NCBI RefSeq assembly: GCF_006782915.1
Contig: NZ_VCNP01000006.1
Span: forward strand, 1-64,000
Length of the DNA stretch: 64,000 bases
Reading direction: 5' to 3'
Origin: Streptomyces calvus
GTDB lineage: Bacteria > Actinomycetota > Actinomycetes > Streptomycetales > Streptomycetaceae
Shown: piece after piece, positions 7,277 to 16,317 of the stretch
How the letters are laid out: each line of letters opens with the position of its first letter
Position numbering within the stretch: the stretch's first letter is position 1
Made by a program: the position numbers and the translations under genes
Notes under the pieces: model-generated
Told to the model about the DNA's origin: nothing
What the model saw: only the letters and a program-made list of their open reading frames with translations
Database searches by the model: none

Positions 7277-8938
7277 ATGCGCATCCTCGGAATCAACGCC
7301 CTGTTCCACGACCCCGCCGCCGCCCTGGTGATCGACGGACGGACCGTCGCCGCCGCCGAGGAGGAACGCTTCTCCCGGCGCAAGCACGGCAAGCGGCCAC
7401 TGCCGTTCTCCGCCTGGGAGCTGCCGGAGAAGGCCGCCGCCTGGTGCCTGAAACGGGCCGGCCTGCGTCCGCAGGACCTGGACGCGGTCGCCTACTCCTT
7501 CGATCCGGCGCTCGCCCGCCCCGCCGACGCGATGGGCCTGGACGACCCGTGGGACCACCTGCGGCTCACCTACGCGCGCGAGGCCCCCGGCTTCCTGCGC
7601 ACCGCGCTGCCCGGTCTGGACCCGGGACTGGTCCGCTTCGTGCCGCACCACATGGCGCACGCCGCCTCCGGCGCGTTCGCCGCACCGGACGCCGGCGACT
7701 CCTCCGTCCTCGTGCTGGACGGCCGCGGCGAACGCGCCTCCCACCTGGCCGCCCGGCGCGTCGGCGACCGGCTCGAACCCCTCTACGCGCAGGACCTGCC
7801 CCACTCGCTCGGCCTGGTCTACGAGGAACTCACCGAGCACCTCGGCTTCCTGCGCTCCTCCGACGAGTTCAAGGTGATGGCCCTCGCCTCCCACGGCCGC
7901 CCACGCCTGCTGGAGGAACTGCGCCGGTACGTGTACGCGACGGGCGACGGCGGCTTCCACGCCACCGGCGTGCCCTGGCACGAGCTGTGCGCGCCGCGCG
8001 GACCGGACGAACCGTGGACCCGGGACCACGCCGATGTCGCCGCCAGTGCGCAGGCCGTACTGGAGGAGACGCTGCTGGACCTGGTGCGCTGGCTGCACGG
8101 CCGTACCCACGACCGGGTGCTCACCCTCGCCGGGGGCGTGGCGCTGAACTGCGTCGCCAACTCCCGCATCGCCCGCGAGGGTCCGTTCTCCCGGGTGTGG
8201 GTGCAGCCGGCCGCCGGTGACGCGGGCACCGCCCTCGGCGGCGCGCTGCTGCTGTCCGCCGGCGCCGGCGACGAGCCGGAGCCGATGCCCGGCGCCGACC
8301 TCGGCCGGGACTGGAGCGACGCGGAACTCGGCGCCTGGCTGAAGACCGCCGCCGTGCCGTTCGAACGGCCGCCGGACATCGCCGCCACCGTGGCCCGGGC
8401 GCTGGCCGACAACGGCATCGTCGCCTGGTTCCAGGGCCGCAGCGAGTACGGGCCCCGGGCGCTCGGCCACCGCTCGCTGCTGGCGCACCCCGGGCACGCG
8501 GGCAACCTGGAGCGGCTCAACGACGTCAAGGGCCGCGAGCAGTTCCGGCCGGTCGCGCCGATGGTGCTCGCCGACCGGGCCGCCGGCATCTTCGACGGGC
8601 CGCTGCCCAGCCCGTACATGCTGTTCGTGCACGACGTGGCGCCGGAGTGGCGGGAGCGCATCCCGGCCGTGGTGCACGTCGACGGCACCGCCCGCATCCA
8701 GACCGTCGATCCGGCGCGCGAGCCCCTGGTGGCGCGGATGCTGGGCGAGTTCGAACGGCTGACGGGGCTGCCCGTGGTCGTCAACACCAGCCTCAACACG
8801 GCGGGCCGGCCGATGGTGGACGACCCGCGCGACGCCCTGGAGTGCTTCGGCTCCTCACCCGTCGACCTGCTGGCCATCGGCCCGTACGCGATCCGTCGGA
8901 ACGGCTTCTTCCGTTCCGATGACGGGGGGCTGCGGTGA
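7277..8938 (+). CDS. Carbamoyltransferase, NodU/CmcH family
   Basis: A 553-residue enzyme that transfers a carbamoyl group from carbamoyl phosphate to a hydroxyl, as in NodU, CmcH and TobZ. The N-terminal kinase-like domain begins MRILGINALFHDPAAALV and has the HHMAHA motif (PHHMAHAASGAF), the Asp/Gly-rich LDGRGE segment and the EEERFSRRKH motif; the C-terminal YrdC-like domain holds GRSEYGPRALGHRSLLAHP, VKGREQFRPVAPMV and NTSLNTAGRPM. Length is normal for the family. Start ATG at 7277 follows a GAAAGG. Its stop overlaps the next GTG by four bases, so it is coupled to the glycosyltransferase; a carbamoylated sugar in an exported glycan or natural product is the likely outcome. Confidence 0.92.
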   Translation: MRILGINALFHDPAAALVIDGRTVAAAEEERFSRRKHGKRPLPFSAWELPEKAAAWCLKRAGLRPQDLDAVAYSFDPALARPADAMGLDDPWDHLRLTYAREAPGFLRTALPGLDPGLVRFVPHHMAHAASGAFAAPDAGDSSVLVLDGRGERASHLAARRVGDRLEPLYAQDLPHSLGLVYEELTEHLGFLRSSDEFKVMALASHGRPRLLEELRRYVYATGDGGFHATGVPWHELCAPRGPDEPWTRDHADVAASAQAVLEETLLDLVRWLHGRTHDRVLTLAGGVALNCVANSRIAREGPFSRVWVQPAAGDAGTALGGALLLSAGAGDEPEPMPGADLGRDWSDAELGAWLKTAAVPFERPPDIAATVARALADNGIVAWFQGRSEYGPRALGHRSLLAHPGHAGNLERLNDVKGREQFRPVAPMVLADRAAGIFDGPLPSPYMLFVHDVAPEWRERIPAVVHVDGTARIQTVDPAREPLVARMLGEFERLTGLPVVVNTSLNTAGRPMVDDPRDALECFGSSPVDLLAIGPYAIRRNGFFRSDDGGLR

Positions 8939-10002
8939 CCGGGCCCGCCGCTCCGGGCGGCGAGTACGCCGTGGTGGTGCCGACCCTGGGCCGGCCGAGC
9001 CTGGGCGTGTGCCTGCGGGCGCTGGCCGAGGCGGAGGGGCCGGGCCCGGCGCGGGTCGTGGTGGTCGACGACCGCCCGGGTCCCGCCGGCGTGGCGCTGA
9101 CCGCCGCCGTCCCGCCGTCGCTGCGCTCGCGCACCCTCGTCGTGCCCGGCGGCGGACGGGGCCCGGCCGCAGCGCGCAACACCGGGTGGCGGGCCGCCGG
9201 GGACGTGCCGTGGGTCGTCTTCCTGGACGACGACGTGGTGCCCGGCCCCACCTGGGCCGACGACCTCGCACTCGACCTGGCCGGAGCGACCGTGGCGACC
9301 GCCGGGATCACCGCCCGCATCGAGGTTCCGCTGCCCGCCGGGCGCCGGCCCACCGACTGGGAGCGCAACACCGCCGGTCTCGCAGGCGCCCGCTTCATCA
9401 CCGCCGACATGGCGTACCGCCGTCGGGTGCTGGAGGCCGTCGGCGGCTTCGACGAACGGTTCAGGCGGGCCTTCCGGGAGGACGCCGACCTCGCCCTGCG
9501 GGTCCTCGACGCCGGGTGGACGCTCTCGGCGGGCCGTCGCACCACCACGCATCCGGTGCGGCCCGCCGGGCGCTGGGTCTCGGTCCGGCTCCAGGCGGGC
9601 AACGCCGACGACGTGCTGATGACCCGGCTGCACGGACGCGACTGGTGGCGGCGGGCCGAGGCGCCCCGGGGACGTCTGCGCAGGCATCTCGCGGTGACCG
9701 CCGCGGGGCTGGCGGCCGCGGGCTGCGCGCTGTCCGGCCGGCCGGGCGCGGCGGCGGTGTGCGCCGCCGGATGGCTGGCGGGGACCGGCGAGTTCGCGGC
9801 CGCGCGGATCCTGCCGGGCCCGCGCACCCGGGACGAGATCGTCACCATGGCCGTCACCAGCGTGCTCATCCCGCCGGCCGCCGCCTGGCACTGGCTGCGC
9901 GGGCACCTCGTGCACCGCGCCGCGGCTCGCCGCACCGCGCACCGGCCCGGCGGCGCGCCGCCCGCGCACCGTCCGCCGGTCGGCGAACGGCTGGGCTCGT
10001 GA
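8935..10002 (+). CDS. Family 2 glycosyltransferase
   Basis: A 355-residue GT-A-fold glycosyltransferase. The N-terminal half has the GT2 layout: VVVPTLGRPSL strand, VVDDRPGP, GPAAARNTGWRAA, the DxD-like FLDDDVVPG metal/nucleotide site, and FDERFRRAFREDADLALRV (the ED acceptor-base region). The C-terminal 100 residues contain two or three hydrophobic stretches (HLAVTAAGLAAAGCALSG, AAVCAAGWLAG, VTSVLIPPAAAWHW) that suggest membrane association. GTG at 8935 overlaps the carbamoyltransferase stop. Probably adds a sugar during assembly of the cluster's glycoconjugate; donor and acceptor cannot be read from sequence. Confidence 0.88.
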   Translation: MTGPAAPGGEYAVVVPTLGRPSLGVCLRALAEAEGPGPARVVVVDDRPGPAGVALTAAVPPSLRSRTLVVPGGGRGPAAARNTGWRAAGDVPWVVFLDDDVVPGPTWADDLALDLAGATVATAGITARIEVPLPAGRRPTDWERNTAGLAGARFITADMAYRRRVLEAVGGFDERFRRAFREDADLALRVLDAGWTLSAGRRTTTHPVRPAGRWVSVRLQAGNADDVLMTRLHGRDWWRRAEAPRGRLRRHLAVTAAGLAAAGCALSGRPGAAAVCAAGWLAGTGEFAAARILPGPRTRDEIVTMAVTSVLIPPAAAWHWLRGHLVHRAAARRTAHRPGGAPPAHRPPVGERLGS

Positions 10003-10186
10003 ACGGCCACGCCCGCAACCGGGCCCCGGCGGTCGGCCCCGCGCCGCCCGCCGGGACACCGCGCGTGCCGTGTTCCACCCGCCCGGGAATGCGCCCGCCA
10101 CGGTTGCGGCGCTGCGCGCTCGCCCGGCGGACCTCCCGCGGGTCCGGCGGGTCGCGCGGGGAGCGGACGGACCGAGGAGAGGCCGT

Positions 10187-11152
10187 ATGAACATCCTGCT
10201 GTGGCACGTGCACGGCTCCTGGACGACGGCGTTCGTGCAGGGCCCGCACCGCTACGTCGTCCCCGTCACCCCGGACCGCGGCCCTGACGGCCTCGGACGG
10301 GCCCGTACCTTCTCCTGGCCCTCGTCGGTGCGCGAGGCCGCACCGGAGGAGCTGCGGCACCTGCCGTTCGACCTGGTGATCCTGCAACGGCCGCACGAAG
10401 CCGCCCTGGCGGAGCGGTGGCTGGGCGGCCGCCGTCCCGGCCGGGACGTGCCGGCCGTGTACCTGGAGCACAACGCCCCCAACGGCGACGTACCGGACAC
10501 CCGGCACCCGTGCGCCGACCGCGCCGATCTGACCGTCGTGCACGTGACGCACTTCAACCGGTTGTTCTGGGACTGCGGCACCACCCGCACCGAGGTGATC
10601 GAGCACGGCGTCGTGGACCCGGGCCACCGCTACACCGGGCGGCTGGAGCGTGCCGCCGTCGTCGTCAACGAGCCCGAGCGGCGCGGCCGTCACACGGGTA
10701 CGGACCTGCTGCCCGGGTTCGCCCGGACGGTGCCGCTGGACGTGTTCGGCATGCGCACCGAGGGCCTGGCCGCGCATCTGGGGCTGCCGCCGGACCGGTG
10801 CCGCACGGCCGACCTGCCGCAGCACGACCTGCACGCGGCCATGGCCGAGCGGCGGATGTACCTGCACCCGGTGCGCTGGACCTCCCTCGGGCTGTCCCTG
10901 CTGGAGGCCATGCACCTGGGCATGCCCGTCCTGGCGCTGGCCACCACCGAGGCGGTGGAGGCGGTGCCGGCCGGCGCGGGCACCGTGTCCAACCGGCCCG
11001 ACGTCCTGGCCCGGGCCGCCCGCCGCTATCTGGCGGACCCCGCGGCGGCCGCCGCCGACGGGGCGCGGGCCCGGCAGGCCGCTCTCGAACGGTACGGGCT
11101 GAAGCGGTTCCTGGACGACTGGGACCGCCTGATCACGGAGGTGTGCTCATGA
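10187..11152 (+). CDS. GT-B glycosyltransferase (GT4-like)
   Basis: A 321-residue glycosyltransferase that lacks an obvious full N-terminal domain signature but ends like GT4 enzymes: SLGLSLLEAMHLGMPVLALA (the E-x7-E donor-binding region), VSNRPDVLARAARRYLAD and a final helix. N terminus MNILLWHVHGSWTTAFVQG. I chose the ATG at 10187, which has GAGGAGAGG a few bases ahead; the frame is open from 10070 but the extra 39 residues are Arg/Ala-rich and unlike a protein start. The stop overlaps the next ATG (ATGA). Same cluster as the GT2 gene and the next GT4 gene, implying sequential sugar additions. Confidence 0.82.
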   Translation: MNILLWHVHGSWTTAFVQGPHRYVVPVTPDRGPDGLGRARTFSWPSSVREAAPEELRHLPFDLVILQRPHEAALAERWLGGRRPGRDVPAVYLEHNAPNGDVPDTRHPCADRADLTVVHVTHFNRLFWDCGTTRTEVIEHGVVDPGHRYTGRLERAAVVVNEPERRGRHTGTDLLPGFARTVPLDVFGMRTEGLAAHLGLPPDRCRTADLPQHDLHAAMAERRMYLHPVRWTSLGLSLLEAMHLGMPVLALATTEAVEAVPAGAGTVSNRPDVLARAARRYLADPAAAAADGARARQAALERYGLKRFLDDWDRLITEVCS

Positions 11153-12426
11153 CCCCGCCCCTCGGCCCCCTGCCCGCCGGCCCGCTCGGCGAGGACCCCC
11201 TCGCACCGGGCGTGCTGCACATCGCGCTGGTCTCGGAGCACGCGAGCCCGCTCGCCACGCTCGGCGGCGTCGACGCGGGCGGCCAGAACGTCCATGTCGC
11301 CGCACTGGCCGGGGCGCTCGCCGACCGCGGCCACCGGGTCACCGTGCACACCCGCCGCGACGCGCCCGCCCTGCCCGACCGGGTGGCGCTGCGGGAGGGC
11401 GTCGAGGTGCACCACGTGCCGGCCGGCCCGCCGGAGCCGGTGCCCAAGGACCGGCTGCTGCCGTACATGGAGGAGTTCGGGCGGCTGCTGCTGCGGGAGT
11501 GGCGGGCCCGCACCCCCGACGTGGTGCACTCGCACTACTGGATGTCGGGTGTGGCCTCGCTGTGGGCGGCGCGGGAGCTGGGGCTGCCGCTGCTGCACAC
11601 CTTCCACGCGCTCGGCACGGTCAAGCGCCGGCACCAGCGGCTCGCCGACACCAGCCCCGCGGAGCGGATCGGCTGCGAGATCGAGGTGGGGCTGGGCTGC
11701 GACCGCGTCGTCGCCACCTGCCGGGACGAGGTCGCCGAGCTGGTCCGCATGGGCGTGCCCGCCGCCCGGATCGGCGTCGTGCCGTGCGGGGTCGACACCG
11801 ACCGGTTCACGCCGATGGGTCCCGCCGCGCCGGGCGGCCCGCACCGGCACCGGCTGGTGCAGCTGGGCCGGCTGGTGCCGCGCAAGGGCGCCGCGGTGTC
11901 GGTGGCGGCGCTGGCCCGGCTGCCCGGCACCGAGCTGCTGGTGGTCGGCGGGCCTCCCGCGGACCGCCTCGACGACGACCCGGAGGTGCGCCGGCTGCGC
12001 GGCATCGCCCGGGACGCCGGGGTCGCCGACCGGGTGCGGTTCACCGGCGGGGTGGACGCCGGTGAGGTGCCGCCGCTGCTGCGCTCCGCCGACGTGGTGC
12101 TGTGCCCCGCCGACTACGAGCCGTTCGGCATCGTGCCGCTGGAGGCCATGGCGTGCGGTCGTCCGGTGGTGGCGAGCGCGGTCGGCGGCCAGCTCGACAC
12201 GGTCGCCGACCCGGGCACGGGCCGGCTGGTGCCGCCCGGTGACCCCGAGGCGCTGGCCCGCGCCGTGGCCGGGCTGCTCGCCGACCCGGCGGCCCGGGAG
12301 GCGTGCGGCGCGGCCGGCCGCCGCCGGGTGCTCAGCCGCTACGGCTGGCCGCGCATCGCCGCGGCCACCGAGGCGGCGTACTGCGAGGTCCTCGACGCGG
12401 AACCGGCCGCGACCGGAACCGCCTGA
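11149..12426 (+). CDS. Family 4 glycosyltransferase
   Basis: A 425-residue retaining GT-B glycosyltransferase of the GT4/MshA/sucrose-phosphate-synthase type. Visible: LVSEHASPLATLGGVDAGGQ and VHVAALAGAL (N-domain acceptor loop with the GG dipeptide), VVHSHYWMSG, the VPCGVDTDRF hinge, LGRLVPRKG, and the donor site YEPFGIVPLEAMACGRPVVAS with the E-x7-E pair. Length is normal. ATG at 11149 overlaps the preceding stop. A strong GGAAGGAGG follows the gene at 12461. Likely transfers a hexose or heptose from a nucleotide donor; the heptose enzymes that follow make a heptosyltransferase role attractive but unproven. Confidence 0.88.
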   Translation: MTPPLGPLPAGPLGEDPLAPGVLHIALVSEHASPLATLGGVDAGGQNVHVAALAGALADRGHRVTVHTRRDAPALPDRVALREGVEVHHVPAGPPEPVPKDRLLPYMEEFGRLLLREWRARTPDVVHSHYWMSGVASLWAARELGLPLLHTFHALGTVKRRHQRLADTSPAERIGCEIEVGLGCDRVVATCRDEVAELVRMGVPAARIGVVPCGVDTDRFTPMGPAAPGGPHRHRLVQLGRLVPRKGAAVSVAALARLPGTELLVVGGPPADRLDDDPEVRRLRGIARDAGVADRVRFTGGVDAGEVPPLLRSADVVLCPADYEPFGIVPLEAMACGRPVVASAVGGQLDTVADPGTGRLVPPGDPEALARAVAGLLADPAAREACGAAGRRRVLSRYGWPRIAAATEAAYCEVLDAEPAATGTA

Positions 12427-12515
12427 CCCGCCGGCCCCGGCCGGCCGACGTCCGACGTTTGGAAGGAGGTGCGGGTCCCGCCGCCGTCCTCACCGAGGCG
12501 GTACGCCCGAACAGG

Positions 12516-13142
12516 ATGACCGAACACCCCGCGCTCGACGCCGCGCATCTGCACTGCCGGTCGCTCCAGGAGGCCCTCGACCGCTTCCGCCGGCACGGTC
12601 TGCCCCGGATCGCCGACTGGGGCGGCAGGCTCGCCACCGTCCTCACCGACGGCGGACGGCTGCTGGCCGCCGGCAACGGCGGCAGCGCCGCCCAGGCCCA
12701 GCACCTGACCGCCGAACTGGTCGGCCGCTACCGCCGGGAGCGGCGCGCCTACTCGGCGCTCGCCCTGCACGCGGAGACCTCCAGCGTCACCGCCATCGGC
12801 AACGACTACGGCTTCGACCACGTCTACGCCCGCCAGGTGACCGCCCACGGGCGGCCCGGGGACGTGCTCCTGCTGCTGTCCACCTCGGGCCGCAGCGCCA
12901 ACCTCATCGCCGCGGCGGTCGCCGCCCGGCAGGCCGGACTGCGGGTGTGGGCGCTCACCGGGCCCGGCCCGAACCCGCTGGTGGAGGCGGCCCACGAGGC
13001 GCTGTGCGTGGAGGCGGGCAGCACCGCGACAGTCCAGGAGACGCATCTCGTCGCCGTGCACCTGCTCTGCGAGTGTTTCGACGCCGCCGTGGCCGCGCCC
13101 CTCGCGCGGGACGCGGCGGCCGTTCCCGGGAGGATGTCATGA
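12516..13142 (+). CDS. gmhA: Phosphoheptose isomerase, SIS domain
   Basis: A 208-residue SIS-domain protein that fits sedoheptulose-7-phosphate isomerase (GmhA), the first step to activated heptose. Motifs: LLAAGNGGSAAQAQHLTAEL, SSVTAIGNDYGFDHVYARQV, LLLSTSGRSANLIAA and a late TVQETHLVAVHLLCE with the conserved Glu/His. Length is close to the family's 190-200. The ATG at 12516 has no ribosome site immediately ahead; the strong GGAAGGAGG lies 47 bases upstream, and a 16-codon frame from the GTG at 12469 ends exactly across this ATG. The stop overlaps the next ATG. With the following gene it provides two of the three steps to ADP- or GDP-heptose. Confidence 0.87.
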   Translation: MTEHPALDAAHLHCRSLQEALDRFRRHGLPRIADWGGRLATVLTDGGRLLAAGNGGSAAQAQHLTAELVGRYRRERRAYSALALHAETSSVTAIGNDYGFDHVYARQVTAHGRPGDVLLLLSTSGRSANLIAAAVAARQAGLRVWALTGPGPNPLVEAAHEALCVEAGSTATVQETHLVAVHLLCECFDAAVAAPLARDAAAVPGRMS

Positions 13143-14545
13143 CCGGTCCGAAGCCGCTCGTGGTGGTGGGTGACGTGCTGCTCGACGAGGATATCGAAGG
13201 GGTCGCCACCCGGCTGGCGCCGGACGCGCCCGCGCCGGTCGTCGACGTCACCGGTGACCGCCGGCATCCGGGCGGGGCCGGGCTGGCCGCCGCGCTGGCG
13301 GCGCGCGGCGGCCGGGACGTGGTGCTGGTGACCGCGCTCGGCGACGACCCCGCCAGTGAGGCCGTACGCCGGGAGCTGAGCGGCCGGGTCCGGCTGCTGG
13401 AGCTGCCGCTGCACGGCACGCTGCCGGTGAAGACCCGGGTGCTGGCGGGCGGGCGGCCGGTGGTGCGCATCGACCGGGGCGGCGGGACGCCCGGCGAGCC
13501 GGACGACGCGGTGCGCGAGGCGCTCACGGCCGCGCACGCCGTCCTCGTCGCCGACTACGGCCGGCACACCGCCGGGGCCGTACGCCCGCACCTGGAGGAG
13601 GCGGCCCGGCGTACCCCGCTGGTCTGGGATCCGCATCCCAAGGGCGACCCGCCGGTGCCGGGGACGCGGATCGCCACGCCCAACGCGGCGGAGGCGGTCG
13701 CCCTGTGCGCCGGTGCGCCCGGGTCGTCGCTGGGCGCGTTCGCCGAGCGCGGGGCGGAGCTGGCGGAGCGCTGGCGGGCGGCCGGTGTGGCCGTGACGCT
13801 CGGTGAGCGCGGGGTGCTGCTGACCCGGCCCGGAGGCGGGACGCCGATGCTGATCCCGGCGCCGTTCCGGGCCGAGGGGGATCCGTGCGGCGCGGGGGAC
13901 TGTTTCGCCGCGACGACCGTGGCCGCGCTGGCCGACGGGCTGCTGCCCGAGGAGGCGCTGCAGCGGGCGGTCGCCGAGGCCGCGGCGTTCGTCGCGGCGG
14001 GCGGGGCGTCGAACCCGGACCTGTGGCACACGCCGGCGGTGCCCGGGCCGGCGCGGGCGCCCGCGGCCGACGCGTTCGAGCTGGCGGAGGCGATCCGGGC
14101 GCGCGGCGGCACGGTGGTGGCCACCGGCGGCTGCTTCGACCTGGTGCACGCCGGGCACGTGGGCCTGCTGGAGAGCGCCCGGCGGATCGGCGACTGCCTG
14201 ATCGTGTGCCTCAACTCCGACGCCTCCGTCACCCGCCGCAAGGGGCCGGGCCGGCCGCTCAATCCGGCGGCGGACCGGGCCAGGGTGCTGGCCGCGCTGG
14301 GCAGCGTGGACGCGGTGGTGGTGTTCGAGGAGGACACTCCCGAGGCGGTGCTGGACCGGCTGCGGCCCGATGTGTGGGTCAAGGGCGGGGACTACTCCGT
14401 CCAGGCGCTGCCGGAGGCGGAGGTGCTGCGCGGCTGGGGCGGCCAGGCGGTGGTGCTGCCGTACCTGGACGGCCGCTCCACCACCCTGCTGACCCGCCGC
14501 GCGGCCCGCGCGGCGGCGGTCGCCCTGAAGTCGGCGGACGGCTGA
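13139..14545 (+). CDS. hldE: Bifunctional heptose 7-phosphate kinase / heptose 1-phosphate nucleotidyltransferase
   Basis: A 468-residue fusion. Residues 1-310 are a ribokinase/PfkB-fold kinase (VVGDVLLDEDIEG, HPGGAGLAAALAARGG, and the catalytic G251-A-G-D254 anion hole). Residues 325-468 are a cytidylyltransferase-type domain with the nucleotide site GGCFDLVHAGHVG (HxGH at 337-340), NSDASVTRRKGPGRP and KGGDYS. This is the architecture of E. coli HldE, which makes ADP-heptose for lipopolysaccharide; in a Gram-positive the product would feed a capsule, glycoprotein or secondary metabolite. ATG at 13139 overlaps the gmhA stop. The phosphatase GmhB that separates the two HldE reactions is not in the window. 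Confidence 0.9.
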   Translation: MTGPKPLVVVGDVLLDEDIEGVATRLAPDAPAPVVDVTGDRRHPGGAGLAAALAARGGRDVVLVTALGDDPASEAVRRELSGRVRLLELPLHGTLPVKTRVLAGGRPVVRIDRGGGTPGEPDDAVREALTAAHAVLVADYGRHTAGAVRPHLEEAARRTPLVWDPHPKGDPPVPGTRIATPNAAEAVALCAGAPGSSLGAFAERGAELAERWRAAGVAVTLGERGVLLTRPGGGTPMLIPAPFRAEGDPCGAGDCFAATTVAALADGLLPEEALQRAVAEAAAFVAAGGASNPDLWHTPAVPGPARAPAADAFELAEAIRARGGTVVATGGCFDLVHAGHVGLLESARRIGDCLIVCLNSDASVTRRKGPGRPLNPAADRARVLAALGSVDAVVVFEEDTPEAVLDRLRPDVWVKGGDYSVQALPEAEVLRGWGGQAVVLPYLDGRSTTLLTRRAARAAAVALKSADG

Positions 14546-14639
14546 GCGGGCCGCGCGAGGCAGTCCCTGTCTGCGGCCGCCCGCACCGACCGGCGCCGCA
14601 CGGGCCTCGTCCGCACGCGCCGGACGGGCCGGCGGCGAA

Positions 14640-14692
14640 CCGGCGGAGCAGGGCCCGGGCGGGCCCGTCCCGCGCCGGCCCTGCTCCGCCGG
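14640..14692. terminator. Bidirectional hairpin terminator between convergent genes
   Basis: A perfect 16-base inverted repeat (arms 14640-14655 and 14677-14692, starting CCGGCGGAGCAGGGCC) with a 21-base GC-rich loop. It lies between the ends of the convergent hldE-like and MFS genes, so it can end transcription from both sides. No T-run follows, as is usual in Streptomyces. Confidence 0.75.
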
Positions 14693-14712
14693 ACGGGATC
14701 AGGCGGACGGGA

Positions 14713-16023
14713 TCAGGCGGCGGTTTCGAGGGCGGGGCGGGCCGGTGCGTCGGTGCCCGGGCCGCGCAGCAGGAGCGGGGCGGTGCCGCGGCGGGTGCGC
14801 AGCAGGTGGCCCGAGGCGATCGACGCGGCGATGATCAGGCCGCCGGTGACGAGGGCACCGCGGGGGCCGGCCAGTTCCATGAGGAGGCCGAGCGAGGGCG
14901 GGCCGCCCAGGCCCCACACGGTGCCGATGCTGCCCCACACGCCGAGCACGCGGCCGCGCAGATGGGCGGGCGGGTCGGTCTGCAGCACGGCCGTGCCCGC
15001 GGTGTCGGAGACGGACTCGACCACGGCCATCGGCAGGACCAGCACCAGCAGCACGGTCAGCGACGGCGACAGCCCGGCCACCACCTGCAGCAGCGCGCCC
15101 GCCGCCGCGAGGGCGCCGACGAGCCGCACGGTCGGCCTGCGAAGCCGCGCGCCGAGCACCGCGCCGAGGATCCCGCCGACGGCGAGGACGGTGGACACCG
15201 TGCCGAACGCGCCCGCGCCGCCCGCGAGCGGCCCGGTGACCAGCACGGCGAGCGTGAGCCCGTAGTTGCGGCCGAGGACCGCGCTGATGCCGGTGACGCC
15301 GGCGAGGGCGAGCAGCCGCGGTCGGCGGGCGAAGAACGCCAGCCCTTCACGGACGGTCATCTCGCTCCGCGGGCGCGCGGACCTGTCCACGACCTGCCGG
15401 GCAGCACCGGCCGCCGGGCGCAGGAAGGGGATGACCGCGGTCACGAAGAGGAAGGAGAACCCGTTGGCGAAGTACGCGGCGGCGGTGCCGAGGAAGCCGA
15501 CGGTCACACCGGCGAGCGCAGCGCCCGCGAGCCGGCCCGCGTTGAACACCAGCGCGCCCACCCCGATGGCCGACGGCACGTCCTCGGCGGGCACGAGGTC
15601 GTTGCCCAGCAGGGCGCAGGCCGGGTTGTCGACGGTGGCGACGACGCCCGTCACGGCGGCCAGCACCATCAGGGACGTCATGTCGAGCCGGTCGAGGGCC
15701 ACCAGGAGGGCCGTGGTGAAGGCGATGGCGGCCAGCAGCGCCTGGCTGACGGCGGCCGTCAGCTTGCGCGGCCAGCGGTCGACGGCCGCGCCGCCGAGGA
15801 CGCTCATCAGCAGGGCCGGCGCGGCCTGCACGGACATCGACAGGCCCGTGGCGGCGGCGGACCCGGTGATCTGCAGCACCAGCAGGTTCTGCACCGTGAG
15901 CTGCATCCACGTACCGGCGTTGGAGACGAAGTTCGCGACGGACCACCAGCGCATGCTGCGGTGTCGCAGGGACCGCCAGGGGGAGCGTGAGACGGGCTGG
16001 GCAGGGGTGGGCGAGGAAGACAC
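14713..16023 (-). CDS. MFS transporter, EntS-like exporter
   Basis: A 436-residue membrane protein with about twelve hydrophobic segments and the layout of the EntS-type MFS family (small-molecule exporters): N-terminal WWSVANFVSNAGTWMQLTVQNLLVLQITG, the loop AAVDRWPRKL (degenerate motif A), and LGNDLVPAEDVPSAIGVGALVFNAGRLAGAALAG cut here only for illustration of its helix 4-5 region. GTG at 16023 is the earliest start; a slightly later start near MRWWSVAN is possible. It is convergent with the glycoconjugate cluster and separate from it. Substrate cannot be read from sequence; siderophores and antibiotics are typical. Confidence 0.88.
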   Translation of the reverse strand: MSSSPTPAQPVSRSPWRSLRHRSMRWWSVANFVSNAGTWMQLTVQNLLVLQITGSAAATGLSMSVQAAPALLMSVLGGAAVDRWPRKLTAAVSQALLAAIAFTTALLVALDRLDMTSLMVLAAVTGVVATVDNPACALLGNDLVPAEDVPSAIGVGALVFNAGRLAGAALAGVTVGFLGTAAAYFANGFSFLFVTAVIPFLRPAAGAARQVVDRSARPRSEMTVREGLAFFARRPRLLALAGVTGISAVLGRNYGLTLAVLVTGPLAGGAGAFGTVSTVLAVGGILGAVLGARLRRPTVRLVGALAAAGALLQVVAGLSPSLTVLLVLVLPMAVVESVSDTAGTAVLQTDPPAHLRGRVLGVWGSIGTVWGLGGPPSLGLLMELAGPRGALVTGGLIIAASIASGHLLRTRRGTAPLLLRGPGTDAPARPALETAA

Positions 16024-16270
16024 GTTGCGCTACTCGGAGACGAGCCGGGGGCTCAGCGGGAGGGGGCGCGGAGAGCGGAACGCCGGCTGCGCTGCGCGGC
16101 GGCTCCCGTCGCCGGGACAGGGCGCGGACCATCGTGGCAGAAGGGCCCGCCGAGTCGTTTCCGGGCGGGCGCGCGCCGAGCGGGCGAACGTGTCAAGGAG
16201 CGGTGGGAGCGGGGGACTTGGCGCGGTGAGTGGGGTTGATCACAGCGTCGGGAGCACGGTGGGCGCACCG

Positions 16271-16302
16271 CAGGGGCCCGTCGCGACGGCGACGGGCCCC
16301 TG
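16271..16302 (-). terminator. Hairpin terminator after the hemerythrin gene
   Basis: A perfect 13-base stem (CAGGGGCCCGTCG at 16271-16283 with its complement at 16290-16302) and a six-base loop, 15 bases past the stop of the minus-strand hemerythrin gene. Confidence 0.75.
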
Positions 16303-16317
16303 CCTGTGGTCCACGTC

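Noticed and set aside
12303..12515. Longer start for gmhA
   Set aside because: The in-frame extension overlaps the end of the preceding glycosyltransferase, is Arg/Pro-rich and has no ribosome site.
14753..15990. Long plus-strand frames across the MFS gene
   Set aside because: Antisense shadows of the exporter: repetitive Arg/Ala/Gly composition and no family motifs, as expected in high-GC DNA.
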